Below, in pieces: positions 41,143 through 52,630 of a DNA stretch of 64,000 nucleotides; the stretch's first letter is position 1; each line of letters starts with the position of its first letter. Below the pieces are notes generated by a model. The model saw only the letters and a list, made by a program, of their open reading frames with translations, had not been told where the DNA came from and ran no database searches. The translations under genes and the position numbers were made by a program. This DNA comes from Siphonodentalium dalli (taxonomy: Eukaryota; Mollusca; Scaphopoda; Gadilida; Siphonodentaliidae): assembly GCA_032622095.1 (NCBI GenBank), contig CP136065.1:152155577-152219576 (forward strand), given 5' to 3'.

Positions 41143-42546
41143 CAGACATGACAATTGGAACTTATTCCCTATTCCGTATTCCTTATTTTCAAAAATGTCG
41201 CTTTCGACCGATTTGACGGCATGGGTGGGTGGCCCGCCCCAAATACCACCTAGAAACACCCCGACCCCCCACCCATCACCCCCGGGGGTGCCACCCCGAG
41301 GGGTGAAAATGGGGTATGGACCATTTTCGAGAACGGTAAGGATTTCGACCGATTTGACGGCATGGGTGGGTGGCCCGCCCCAAATACCACCTAGAAACAC
41401 CCCGACCCCCCACCCATCACCCCCGGGGGGTGCCACCCCGAGGGGGTGAAAATGGGGTATGGACCATTTTCGAGAACGGTAAGGGTTTCGACCGATTTGA
41501 CGGCATGGGTGGGTGGCCCGCCCCAAATACCACCTAGAAACATCCCGACCCCCCCCCCCACCCATCACCCCCGGGGGTGCCCCCCCGAGGGGGTGAAAAT
41601 GGGGTATGGACCATTTTCGAGAACGGTAAGGACTTCGACCGATTTGACGGCATGGGTGGGTGGCCCGCCCCAAATACCACCTAGAAACACCCCGACCCCC
41701 ACCCATCACCCCCGGGGGTGCCACCCGAGGGGGTGAAAATTTGGGACGGGCCACCCGCCCATGCCGTCAAATCGGTCGAAATCCTTACCGTTCTCGAAAA
41801 TGGTCCATACCCCATTTTCACCCCCTCGGGGTGGCACCCCCGGGGGTGATGGGTGGGGTCGGGGTGTTTCTAGGTGGTATTTGGGGCGGGCCACCCACCC
41901 ATGCCGTCAAATCGGTCGAAATCCTTACCGTTCTCGAAAATGGTCCATACCCCATTTTCACCCCCTCGGGGTGGCACCCCCGGGGGTGATGGGCGGGGGG
42001 TCGGGGTGTTTCTAGGTGGTATTTGGGGCGGGCCACCCACCCATGCCGTCAAATCGGTCGAAATCCTTACCGTTCTCGAAAATGGTCCATACCCCATTTT
42101 CACCCCCTCGGGGTGGCACCCCCCGGGGGTGATGGGTGGGGTCGGGGTGTTTCTAGGTGGTATTTGGGGCGGGCCACCCACCCATGCCGTCAAATCGGTC
42201 GAAATCCTTACCGTTCTCGAAAATGGTCCATATCCCATTTTCACCCCCTCGGGGTGGCACCCCCGGGGGTGATGGGTGGGGGGTCGGGTGTTTCTAGGTG
42301 GTATTTGGGGCAGGCCACCCACCCATGCCGTCAAATCGGTCGAAATCCTTACCGTTCTCGAAAATGGTCCATACCCCATTTTCACCCCATCGGGGTGGCA
42401 CCCCCCGGGGGTGATGGATGTGGGGTCGGGGTGTTTCTAGGTGGTATTTGGGGCGGGCCACCCACCCATGCCGTCAAATCGGTCGAAAGCGACATTTTTG
42501 AAAATAAGGAATAAGGAATAGGGAATAAGTTCCAATTGTCATGTTG
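41143..42546. mobile_element. 1.4 kb foldback element of nine GC-rich units
   Basis: The tips CAGACATGACAATTGGAACT and CCAATTGTCATGTTG pair. TTTTTAACAAA occurs on both sides (41132-41142 and 42547-42557) as an 11-bp direct repeat, a likely target duplication. Four direct units of about 142 bp (GTGGCCCGCCCCAAATACCA, CCCCCGGGGGTGCC, GGACCATTTTCGAGAACGGT) occupy 41200-41745. Five inverted units occupy 41745-42490. The Pro/Gly-rich frames through it are repeat translations, not genes. Confidence 0.88.
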
Positions 42547-42557
42547 TTTTTAACAAA

Positions 42558-44029
42558 TCAAAATCCTTAAACGAAGTTGCAAAATGCATATATTTACAGC
42601 GTTGAATGAGACGCTTCGATCACAACTGCATACGAAAGTATTGCGCTCTGGGGCTGGCGATAGAAAATATAGTCCACCAATTTTCCTCTTTGTTTTTGTG
42701 TCTATTTTCGTTAGTACAACGAAGTTGGACAATAAATTAACTTTAATGAACAACGCAATCATTTAGCATTGTCTGGTGTTGGTGTAACGCGCGGCTTTTC
42801 CAAATAGTATTAATCCGCCTGAATCAACGTGAAGACGCGGGCGGTCATTTAATTGGCGCGATGCCAAGTGATATGTAGCACGCGCCTATTCATCACTACA
42901 GTGACAGATAAGGAAATATGTAATGACTTTTTAAAATGATATAATAGGGGTTTTCATGTGATATAACATAATTTTAATCTGAAATAGCGTTACCAGCCGA
43001 TTGAGTCGGAGAAATTCAACCACCCGTCTTGAAATTATGTTTAGGACCGAAGTGCATGGACCCACTGGTTGTCCACTTAATGACTCACTGGATACACCCC
43101 ACGGCAAACATGGTGCCACATTAGGGGACTCTAAACCCCTCTCAGTGGTGCGGCGGACATATTCTACTCCGGACACACACGAGGGTATGTATGTTGGGGA
43201 GAGCTAGGAGGCAGGTTACATTAGCATGCACTGTCCACAAATAAAACTGCACCGCTACAATATGCCAAGGTACTTTTGGGTTGGGTATAGAGGCGGTATG
43301 GGGATGGTTAGGGTTGGGGATGACTTCGAACCGAAAGAAGGTAACATGATAGTTTGATATTCCAACGAATAACTAATAAATATCGAATATATCGATACTT
43401 TCGTTTTTCTTTTAAAACTGAAACCGGCATTAGCGGGAAACTTTCCAACCGCAGGGTGTCAAGTTTCAATCAAAATGGATTAATTACCAAAATAATGCTG
43501 ACCACACACTGACTGTCAACTATAGCATAAAATTTACCAAAACGTGTTATATACGAGCGTTAATTCGGATTTGTATAATTGACGAGCATGTTAATTATCG
43601 GGACCATGCAGGTACATCTTGGAAAATTACCACCGGCAGAAACTGCGAATTATATCAACGCACAAATGAGTAATTGTGCATGGTAATAGTAAAGTCGTCA
43701 TGGTCGAATATATACCAGATATGAAGTATTTATAGCAGTTACGTTGTAAAATCAGTGTTGGGAAGCACCGAACATCCACGCAAAAAGTGAGTAACGATGG
43801 TATAAGTAATTTCTTCATGGTCGAATATACCAGAACTATAAATAGCCGTTACAAAGTGAAAGCGCTGCCGGCTGTCATTCCTATAAATAGATAATGCGTA
43901 AAAAGGTAGGTAAGCAACCAACACAGCGGCGCTTTTCATGTTACCTCTACCACCGAACAGGAATAATCAATAGTTTAATCTATAATGAATGAGTGCGCAT
44001 GAGTGGGTGTCTTTTTGTGTTGATATTTG
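42558..44029. other. Intergenic upstream of thioredoxin-like gene
   Basis: A duplicated block of about 118 bp lies at 43620-43870 (CATGGTCGAATATA at 43697 and 43816). No gene recognised. Confidence 0.45.
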
Positions 44030-44039
44030 TATATAAAGG
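44030..44039 (+). promoter_or_regulatory. TATA box of the thioredoxin-like gene
   Basis: TATATAAAGG lies 131 bp before the ATG. A start site about 30 bp downstream would give a 5' leader of roughly 105 nt with no upstream ATG except the weakly placed one at 44100. Confidence 0.55.
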
Positions 44040-44170
44040 TCTGGACTTGTTCTGTTTCATTTCTGCGAAACGTCGATTAGATTGTTGATTCAGTTACCCA
44101 TGCGTCCTCGCTTGATAATACATACACAATTCCATCATTTATCATCGGCGGACCGAAACAGCCCAACAAC

Positions 44171-44258
44171 ATGAGCTTGAAAGAACTTCTTGGGGAAAAA
44201 ATCGTCGACGGTGATGGAAAGACAGTTGACGTCGGAACTTTTTCTGGGAAACAAGTTG
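44171..44258 (+). CDS. Nucleoredoxin/tryparedoxin-like thioredoxin, exon 1
   Basis: Codes for 29 residues plus one base of a split glycine codon. The sequence (LLGEKIVDGDGKTVDV) matches the N-terminal strand and turn of tryparedoxin-like nucleoredoxin domains. It ends at a perfect donor, GTTG/GTAAGT, in phase 1. The three exons together give 144 residues, the normal size of a single-domain family member. A cytosolic thiol-disulfide oxidoreductase is expected; no signal peptide. Confidence 0.9.
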
Positions 44259-44908
44259 GTAAGTCTAATTGTTGTTCTATATATAGTTGGCCTATATATT
44301 CCAATTATGTTGACTCTTATGACAACCTATTGTCGTCTTTAAGGTTTTGTCTATATTTAATACACACCATCTGGAGAGCGAGAGAAATTAAATTAAATAT
44401 ATATAGCTGACGGAGTTTACTTTGCCCCGGTGGCATAGTCATCATTCTACAATCACGCGTACACCTGCATTCACCTCTGCAAGTCGACACTTCATAAAAA
44501 GCGATGAACCCAACAGATCTGCAAGTCATTTCTTAAACTATTTAGATAACTAACAGGGTTGTCCGGCGTAGCCCGGGTTAAAAAGAAACAAAAATTCTTA
44601 ATATGTTTTCTACTCATGGTTAGCATATATACATACATAAGACGTTCGTTGAAAAATATGTGCAAACATTCTTAATATGTTTTCTACTGGTTAGCATATA
44701 TACATAAGACGTTGGTTGAAAAATATGTGCATTCTTTTATCAATGCCAAAGATTATTCCGTATCACCGACCATTATGGTAACCCGACACCACACCTGACT
44801 CAGACGGCGTATACTAGGAACATTTAAACTATATATAGCAGTGATACAAATATTTTATTAAATGTGGTGCCCCTCCTTTATTGTATTATACTTGACTCTA
44901 TATAGGCC

Positions 44909-45757
44909 TTAAAGATGCATAATCCGAATTAACCCTTTACCCAACAGAACGACCCTGTGCCAATGCATTCTCTTATATATGCGAGTCGACCATAGGTCGC
45001 CTCGCATATATAAGAGAATGCATTGGCTTAACACATATTAAAAATGATAAACTTGTCAAAGAATGTAGAAAAATATTATAAAAATTGTAAAAAAATGTAA
45101 GAAAATGCATTCTCTTATATATGCGAGGCGACCTATGGTCGACTCGCATATATAAGAGAATGCATTGGCACAGGGCATAACTGTAACCATCACAATGTGG
45201 TCAATGAACCGGTTCCAATATTTGTATGGTGTTATTGAGACAGACGGAAGATATTTTAGGCTGTTGAAGCTTTATTTGGGCGTTTTTTGCCGTTTTGTTG
45301 GGTAAAGGGTTAACGCTCGTAAATTACTATTTACTTGGCTTCGGGGGTAAAAGCTATTTGATTCGAGTCGAGGACCACACCCATCAAAGCTAAGAGTGAT
45401 CAGATATCGATTTTTTGAATTTTATTATTTATCACCACCGATACTTTTAAGTGCCCCAGTAAACAGTTGATGAGAAGACGGCCTCGGACCAAATTGCGGA
45501 TGAAGATGGATAACTCTAAAATCAAGTAGCTTTTTTTGTATCAGATACCGTATGTGACAAACCGGCAATATTTCGTTGAACAAAATGTTGATAAATAACA
45601 GGTTTTGTGCAATTTTATACTACAGTTGACCGTGGTTAGCATTATTTTTGGGCAATTACTCGATTCTGATAACTGAAGCGGCATTTCAAAAAAATGTTGT
45701 TGTTGTTGTTGGAATCTGATGACATGGGGACCATCGAATCGGATTGAATACCTTTAA
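44909..45757. mobile_element. TTAA-flanked MITE, copy 5, split by another element
   Basis: The left tip (TTAAAGATGCATAATCCGA, diverged) at 44909 is cut off from the rest of the copy (CGCTCGTAAATTACTATTT at 45314 onward) by the TTAA element at 44929-45313. It ends ATTGAATACCT-TTAA at 45754-45757. The middle holds CAACAACAACA-type simple sequence. Confidence 0.7.
44929..45313. mobile_element. piggyBac-type MITE with twin 66-bp palindromes
   Basis: Tips TTAACCCTTTACCCAACA and TGTTGGGTAAAGGGTTAA include the TTAA target and the CCCTTT start typical of piggyBac. Inside, 44959-45026 and 45103-45170 are each near-perfect palindromes (CCAATGCATTCTCTTATATA... back to its complement), and the two are themselves inverted to each other. 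385 bp, no coding capacity. Confidence 0.85.
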
Positions 45758-45910
45758 TAGATATATCCAGTTTCTATATATATGCATTGACCATCATTAC
45801 ATAATACAGTTCTTTTCCTTGCACCATTGTTAAACCCACCTGGACCATATAATACGCTCATATTTAACATTCTTATTTAGGACTCGTCATTGGATCATTA
45901 TATAATACTG

Positions 45911-46291
45911 TTAAAGGTACTCAATCCGATTAGACGCTCCTAAATTACTATTTCTTTGGCTTCGGGGGCAAAAACTATTTGATCCGAGTCGAGGAACCCA
46001 CCCTTCAAAGCTCAGAGTGATCAGATATCGATATTTTGGAGATGTGGTCCACTTAACAATAATAGCCACTTGATTTTAGAGTTATCCATCTTACACCCGC
46101 AATTTGTCCGTAATTTGTCCGTTTGAGACGTGGAAGTGGCCCACATCTCAAACAATTAACACATTTCAAAAATCGATATCTGATCACTCTGAGCTTTGAA
46201 GGGTGGGATCCTCGACTCGAATCAAATGTTTGTTACCAGAAGCCAAAGAAATAGTAATTTAGGGGTGCTTAATCGGATTGAGTACCTTTAA
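45911..46291. mobile_element. TTAA-flanked MITE, copy 6
   Basis: TTAA-AGGTACTCAATCCGATTAG to GGATTGAGTACCT-TTAA with both targets intact. Confidence 0.88.
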
Positions 46292-46345
46292 ACATATTTT
46301 ATTTGCAGTATAATACAAAATGGATTGGGACTCCAGTTACAAAAC

Positions 46346-46813
46346 TTAAAGGTACTCCATCCGATCAGACGGTCCCCCATACCACCAAGATACAACAACA
46401 ATAACATTTCTTAAAAACAAGCTTTCGTTATCAGAATCGATTTATTGCAACACAATAATGCTAACCACTGTCAACTATGGTATCAAATTTCCCAAAACTT
46501 GTTATTTATTAACATTTTGTTCAGCAAAATATGGCCGTATTATCACTAAAGTATCAAGAAATAAGACCGTATTAACACTTGAGTTTAGAGTTATCCATCT
46601 TCATCCGCAATTTTGTCCGAGACCCTCCGTTTGACCACGTGTTTCTGGGCCACATATTATTACACATCTCGAGAAATGACAAACTTAAAAAATCGATATC
46701 TGATAAATCTGAGCTTTTATTGGTGTGTTCCTCGACTCGAATCAAATATTTTTTACCCCCGAAGCCAAAGAAATAGTAATTTAGGAGCGTCTGATCGGAT
46801 CGAGTACCTTTAA
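46346..46813. mobile_element. TTAA-flanked MITE, copy 7
   Basis: TTAA-AGGTACTCCATCCGATCAG to GGATCGAGTACCT-TTAA. The interior differs from copy 6 and resembles copy 5 (AACAAGCTTTCGTTATCAGA), so at least two subfamilies coexist. Confidence 0.85.
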
Positions 46814-46956
46814 TGAGCCCCTCTCATTGATACAAACAATTTGGTTAACAAAGTGGCACAATAAGTAACTTATTTACAGATGCATGTGGATAATGGGAAA
46901 TATGATTTGTGGAACATTGTAACAGATCATTGAGGAAGGGTGAGAATAAGAACGGT

Positions 46957-46981
46957 TGGTGGGGGGGGGGGGGGGGGGGGT
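46957..46981. repeat. Poly-G run
   Basis: About 24 consecutive G after GGTTGGTG. One of several long homopolymer G or C runs in the window. Confidence 0.9.
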
Positions 46982-47078
46982 GCCAACGCCGAGTCTGCAT
47001 GCTATGCTGAGGCGTGGATTGACAGCTTATGATTAAATTATAACACATGACGGCGATAATATAAACTATACGACGATA

Positions 47079-47149
47079 TAATAGATATATATATATATCT
47101 ATTGTATATTTTGGAAGATCTGTCTGTGTGTGTGTGTGTGTGTGTGTGT
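47079..47149. repeat. (AT)n and (GT)n microsatellites
   Basis: A short AT run at 47079-47098 and a GT run at about 47124-47149. Confidence 0.85.
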
Positions 47150-47157
47150 CTGTAATC

Positions 47158-48830
47158 GATGGACTCGAAAATTGCCGAGCCGATTTCGATGAAACTTGGT
47201 ACGTGGGGGTATTTTCGGCCGGGGAGTGACATAGGCCTATTAATTTGCCCGTGCGACGTGACCTTGACCTTGAAATCGGGTAATTTAAAGGTCAAACGCC
47301 CGAATATCACGGGATTTCGATGAAACTTGGTATGTGGGGGTACCTTCGGCCGGGTAGTGGCATAAACCTATTAATTTGCCCGTGCGACGTGACATTGACC
47401 TTGAAATCGGGTCAATTCAAGGTCAAATCGCGAATTTTGATGGGATTTCGACGAAATTTGATACGTGGGGTTACTTTTGTCCACTGAGTGTTTTGGGCGG
47501 GTCGAGTCGTGACCCCGACCTGACCTTGACCTTCAAAATGATCAATTCGAGGTCAAATCGGGTAAAGCCGGATGGATTTCGACGGGTACTTTTGTCGGGT
47601 ACTTTTGTCCGGGCAGTGTTTTGGACGGGTCGACGGGCACGTTTGTCGGTAGTCCAAGTCTTCTCGTACTAAAACTAGCTAAGATTTTGGGATGGAGATG
47701 CTAGTATTTAGTCCGAGTTCCAGGCCCATGCATTCCTATGACACGAGTTACGCCCAGGATCTGTGCCGGGAATCTGTGGTGTATTTTACTCGATTTACCT
47801 ATATAACAAAGCAATACATGATGCTATATACATCGGAAAGAGTGACATCTTATGGTCATAATGGTGTATAATAATCTAACTTTAATGTTAAATTACACAT
47901 AGAATATTCCGGTTGATTGCCACAAACATCGTTGTTTTTTCTGTTTGTTTACTTAACTGAAAGCCGAACTCAGGTTCCGAAGAACTTCGGCATTGTCCGG
48001 TGTTTGTTTTGGCCGAGACGAATTTCGATACAAACAAAATGGCGGCCCCCATGATATTCTAATGCTCATTGTGTTTACACTGTTTTAAACTGTGAGATGG
48101 TTGTAATTCCCGTAATTTATTTAATGTATTACATTTATATCTTCAATATGTATTTAATCTATGTATTTATTTATTTATTGTCACGTATAATTACGATTAC
48201 AATGGAGAATTCATCGTGCGTGGTTGATTGAAAATCTACGGAATATTTTCACCGGAAAATGCCGAAAGCAGTTCGCAAGGTCAACTGAGTTCGCATACTT
48301 AAAAAAATATGTAAACACTGCGGCAAATGTTTCTTTTCACATTAAATTACCGCTTTCAATTCACAACCGATGTGGGTTTCAGATCAAATAGCATGTCTTC
48401 TGCGGAAACTATCCGTTTATTGTAGCAATTGTGATATTTTATTTCATATAATTGTGGTTTTATTTGAGCGGGTCACTAACGCTTAAGTCGTGTCATAGGA
48501 ATGCATGGGCCTGGAACTCGGACTAAATACTAGCATCTCCATCCCAAAATCTTAGCTAGTTTTAGTACGAGAAGACTTGGACTAGTTTGTCGGGTACTTT
48601 TGTCCGGGCAGTGTCAAATCGTGACCCCACTTGACCTTGACTTTCAAAATGGACAATTCAAGGTCAAGGCCCGGACGAAGTCGGGTCCTTGACCTTCAAA
48701 ATGATCAATTCAAGGTCAAATCGGGTGAAACCGGATGGATTTAGACGGGTACTTTTGTCGGGTACTTTTGTTCGGGCAGTGTTTTGGCCGGGTCAAATCG
48801 TGACCCCACTTGACCTTGGCCTTCAAAATA
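47158..48830. repeat. About 130-bp tandem repeat, interrupted by a MITE
   Basis: Diverged units carry GATTTCGATGAAACTTGGTA (47179, 47314, 47441) and TGACCTTGACCTT. The array continues after the insertion (48594-48830). No coding signal. Confidence 0.75.
47650..48584. mobile_element. Mutator-like MITE with 9-bp target duplication
   Basis: GTTTGTCGG is duplicated exactly on both sides (47641-47649 and 48585-48593). TIRs of about 100 bp start TAGTCCAAGTCTTCTCGTAC and pair almost perfectly. Long TIRs plus a 9-bp duplication are the hallmark of Mutator-like elements. The 935-bp body has no transposase. Confidence 0.88.
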
Positions 48831-48932
48831 TATATATATAGATGAGTATATTTGGCGATGCCGCGATTGTCCGTAAGTTACTCAAAATGATCCGCTTTGT
48901 TCATCACTAAACATCGTTCTATGATTTTACAG

Positions 48933-49129
48933 GATTGTATTTCTCAGCACATTGGTGTCCACCATGTAGAGGATTCACGCCAGTATTAACAAAGTTCTAC
49001 AACTCCAGGAAGGACAAAGGTGACATAGAAATTATCTTCATCAGTTCTGATCGTGATGTTGATTCTTTTAAAGAATACTTCAAAGAAATGCCATGGCTAG
49101 CACTATCATTCGATGATAGGGACAAAAAG
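48933..49129 (+). CDS. Thioredoxin-like gene, exon 2 (active site)
   Basis: Completes the split glycine and adds 65 residues. The active site is WCPPC in [14 protein letters not shown], the exact tryparedoxin/nucleoredoxin form. [15 protein letters not shown] and [14 protein letters not shown] follow in the expected order. Acceptor TTTTACAG, donor AAG/GTAAGT, phase 0. Confidence 0.95.
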
Positions 49130-50429
49130 GTAAGTCCCTAAATACAACCTGAACAAGTGGTCTTACTAATATGATATCGTGCTGGTTGATCCTGCTGGCT
49201 TGATATATATGGTGCTGGTAGAACAAAGCGATGCTGCAAGGTCAAGAACAATTAACGTTATTTTACCTATATATACAGTTGTTATTTTTGTGGTAATCTG
49301 AGCGATTTGAGTGAAAACCAGTGTCTGTCTGAACCATTTTAGAACATTTGTATTTTAATAATGATGCATGGCGCTGGTGTCTGAAAAAACGACAAGAATA
49401 GCTTCTTAATTATGACCAGTTTGCAACAACCGACACAACAATTATAATACAAATTTTTTATTTTTTTCTTCACTATATACAACATGCTTATTGCAATACA
49501 CCTCAACGGACCCTTCCACAATGCTGATAATAAATATATTATTTGAACATTACATAAATATATACCTATTATGTACGTATGCAAGTATCGGTGTATTATC
49601 TGCAATGTTGTCGCTATCAATTGTCGCTTCTATTATACGTTAGCTGTATAAGTTTCTCTTTTGGCAAAAAAGGCTCGGATCATATGAATTGTTCAGATCA
49701 GTCAAACGAAAATGACAACTTTAAATAACATAACGGTACTCTTTCTTAACAGCCTCGCGCTTTGCCATCCCAGCATCATGACAATTCAACAGGGCATACC
49801 AGCATCATAGCAAATTAGCAGGACCTATTAACCAGAGGTTAAATACGAAGCATTTATAATATATATCGCATTATTTGAGGGATTTGTAATAACTCTGTGA
49901 AATATTATTCAACTTCGCGGTCTCTAAATGAGCACCGACCATCGAGCTTTACACAACGGGATCGTGCTTAGAACGGGGTGATATTTATATTTATCACATA
50001 ATTATTAGTAACTCCAAAAACAGGCCTCATATTTTTTAGTAAGACACATGTGTATTATCGGCACGCACAGTGACGTATGAGCCAAGCAAAATGTTGGCGA
50101 TGTCAATGCCGGAACTTTATTATTATGTTAATTAGAATATTATGATGATATTCTATTTGTGCTAGGTTATTTAGTGTTGACTGTGAGACAGACATGGACC
50201 TGAGCTATGTGTGGTTGACCAATTTTGTCAACATGCATGGAAATACACATTTAAAATGGTACTATAATTATTCTTGAAGTATAGTCATTACTTCCTCCTT
50301 GGTATTGTGATAAGGAAATCAATATTATTATTTTTAACCCCAGCCGTTTCGAGATCGCGTTTCCTGGCTAAAATGTGATTATATGGTAAAATGAATCTGA
50401 AATTCGTCACAAATTGTATGCGAAATTTA

Positions 50430-51747
50430 TTAAAGGTACTCAATCCGATTAAGCATCCCTAAATTACTATTTCTTTGGCTTCGGGGGTAAAAAAATATTT
50501 GATTCGATTCGAGGAACCCACCCTTCAAAGTTCAGAGTGATCAGATATCGATTTTTGAAAGTGTTAATTTTTGGAGATGTGGTCAGTGTTCGCGCTGGAC
50601 CGAACAAAACTTTAGCCAAAAGTTTAGCCAAATGAAAATTTTATTAGCCAAATGAAATTTTTTTTAGCCAAATGTTTTTTGGCCAAATTAAAAAAAACTT
50701 TGGCCAAATTAAATCATCGTTTTCTGGTCGGTTCACAATTAATGACTAAAACGTAAAATCTAACAGACACAGGTAAAATACACAATAATTTAAATAATTT
50801 TGATGAACTAGAAGTATTTTTATAGATAACATTTATTAAAAATTTATTAATCTTTATGTGAAAGAGTTATTTGGGGGGGGGGGGGGGGGGGGGGGGGGTA
50901 ACCCGGGATTGTCCTTAATGTCATTATTTTTTAGTTGTCAAATTACAATCTGTCATAAAAGCATGTATATTATTTTGACTGTATCGGTATTGACGACAAA
51001 TAGGCACAAACTATATGTCGTGATTCACATTTGGCTGATTAATCTATTGTCTTACACTTGGTGCTCATAAACCTCGACCGTCATAAATACAATGTCATCA
51101 TAAACATGCATTGTGCAGGCGCGCCGTGAGTGACCAGACAGACAATGGGCTGAATGGGGGATTAGGGGATTAAATGTAAAAATTAATAATGACTTTTTGC
51201 TGCTTCGTGCAGAGTGACGTAATCTTTCTCCAGATTAAAACAGCCTGTTACGAACAAATTGCTTATATACCGGCGTCAATGCACTTTACAAAACATTGCT
51301 TTCTTCACATTGTCATAATTCAACCATGGTCGGTTTAATGTCCATGCGTCTTTGAATGTCCGTCTTGTGAAAACTAAAGATGATTGCATATCACTTTGTG
51401 ATCGCTTGGTTGATAGAGTTGTCGATCGGGTTTCCCTTTGTACGATATTTCATAAGTATGAAAATAATGAAATACTTTCGTCACCTAACTTCGTCTTGAA
51501 TGTCGATCTATTGAGCGCTTTTATTAATTAGCTTTCTGGTTCCATGATTTCAGTCTCCATTTGGGTTCAAAAAAAGTTTAGCCAAAAGTTTAGCCAAATG
51601 AAATTTTTATTAGCCAAATTCGAAAAAGATTAGCCATTGGCTAATTTGGCTACCGACAGCGCGAACACTGGATGTGGTCCACTTCTACGTCTCAAACGGA
51701 CAAATTACGGACAAATTGCGGGTGTAAGATGGATAACTCTAAAATCA
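50430..51747. mobile_element. TTAA-flanked MITE, copy 8, truncated, with nested hAT element
   Basis: The left tip TTAA-AGGTACTCAATCCGATTAA is intact. The copy resumes after the hAT-like insertion (ATGTGGTCCACTTCTACGTC) and stops at AACTCTAAAATCAAGA, lacking the right half. Confidence 0.8.
50584..51670. mobile_element. hAT-like non-autonomous element with 8-bp target duplication
   Basis: Tips CAGTGTTCGCGCTG and CAGCGCGAACACTG are perfect inverted repeats. GATGTGGT flanks both sides (50576-50583, 51671-51678) and the uninterrupted sequence exists in sister MITEs. 8-bp duplication and CAGTG tips indicate hAT. Subterminal regions carry repeated TTAGCCAAATGAAATTTTT words; a run of about 25 G lies at 50873-50897. 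No transposase. Confidence 0.92.
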
Positions 51748-51952
51748 AGATCGGCTGGAATCGAATTTAGTTCACTCAGTTAATAAATTTCGTATATAAT
51801 TGCGACTCATTAGAGACCCTCTATATCTATTTATTTATGGCAGGTCTTGAATATGTTAGATGCGCAGGTTTTTGTCGACGAGGTATGCAGTGGGAAACGA
51901 ACTATTTTTTTTATCTGGCCTAACATTGTACTATCTTGACCTCTCTTTTCAG

Positions 51953-52102
51953 ACGGCGCTAGCATCCAAGTTTGGCGTTTCTGGAATCCCGTCGTTCATT
52001 ATGCTCAAAGAAAATGGAGAGGCCAAAATCAAAACCACAAGGGCACTCGTATCAGATGAGAGTAAATGGGATAGCTTTCCCGATTGGCCAGCGGATTGTT
52101 AA
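51953..52102 (+). CDS. Thioredoxin-like gene, exon 3 (terminal)
   Basis: 49 residues plus TAA. ASKFGVSGIPSFIML carries the conserved cis-proline (GIP) that faces the active site. The tail DSFPDWPADC ends the protein at normal family length. AATAAA begins at 52101, overlapping the stop, and ATTAAA lies at 52165. Confidence 0.93.
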   Translation, partial: TALASKFGVSGIPSFIMLKENGEAKIKTTRALVSDESKWDSFPDWPADC

Positions 52103-52324
52103 TAAACTAATACATCATTTAAAAGGAAAATGTTCTTATTTGTGTGGGTGTATGTCTGATCGTATTAAATGGTGATCGAAGCAGGCCACTTCTTATTGTA
52201 TAGTTCTTCGGGGATTATAGCTCAATTGTTGTAATCCACGATCGTGAACGACGGATTAGCAAGACATAACACTATCTGCGTTATCATGTCATTTATTTGG
52301 CTACGACCCTATAGCTCATAATCC

Positions 52325-52510
52325 AGGGGCCTGTTTCATGAAGGCAACTTATGACACAGTTGGGACTTAAGATGGTCATAAGTTCAAACTTCAGTCATAT
52401 GTGCGTTTCACGAACAGGGTCTTAACTTAAGATGGTCTTAACTTTGGTCTTAACTTTACGACTGATGTGAGGTGTCATAAGATAATCTTAAAGTTAAGAC
52501 CTACGTTGTG
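52325..52510. repeat. Element tip with inverted partner near 60375
   Basis: GGGGCCTGTTTCATGAAGGC followed by repeated TCTTAACTTAAGATGG words (CTTAAG-centred). The complement, CTTCATGAAACAGGCCCC, lies at 60347-60366, so 52325-60372 could be a large nested element or two copies of one MITE in opposite orientation. Confidence 0.5.
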
Positions 52511-52630
52511 ATCCGCAGTTGGTCCGAAATGTGGATGGGATCTAGTTCATATATATATTATTATAAACACATTTAACGGAATAACATCTTGCTAGAACGG
52601 AGGGGTGTTTCAGAAATTGTAGTAATTAAT

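Larger units (their letters stand above)
44259..48932 (+). other. Intron 1 of thioredoxin-like gene (4.7 kb)
   Basis: GTAAGT to TTTTACAG. It is filled with a nested TTAA-type MITE, two further MITE copies, a 130-bp tandem repeat and a Mutator-like MITE. An 80-bp tandem duplication lies at 44596-44745 (ATTCTTAATATGTTTTCTAC twice). Confidence 0.85.
49130..51952 (+). other. Intron 2 of thioredoxin-like gene (2.8 kb)
   Basis: GTAAGT to CTTTTCAG. It contains MITE copy 8 with an hAT-like insertion; the remainder is unremarkable AT-rich sequence. Confidence 0.85.

Noticed and set aside
41108-42514. Overlapping 100-200 codon ORFs on both strands
   Set aside because: Each is a translation of the 142-bp repeat unit; frames repeat the same phrases and reverse with the palindrome.
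49184-49205. GCTGGTTGATCCTGCTGGC resembles the 5' end of 18S rRNA
   Set aside because: Only about 16 bases match and the flanks do not continue as rRNA. Probably chance or a tiny fragment.
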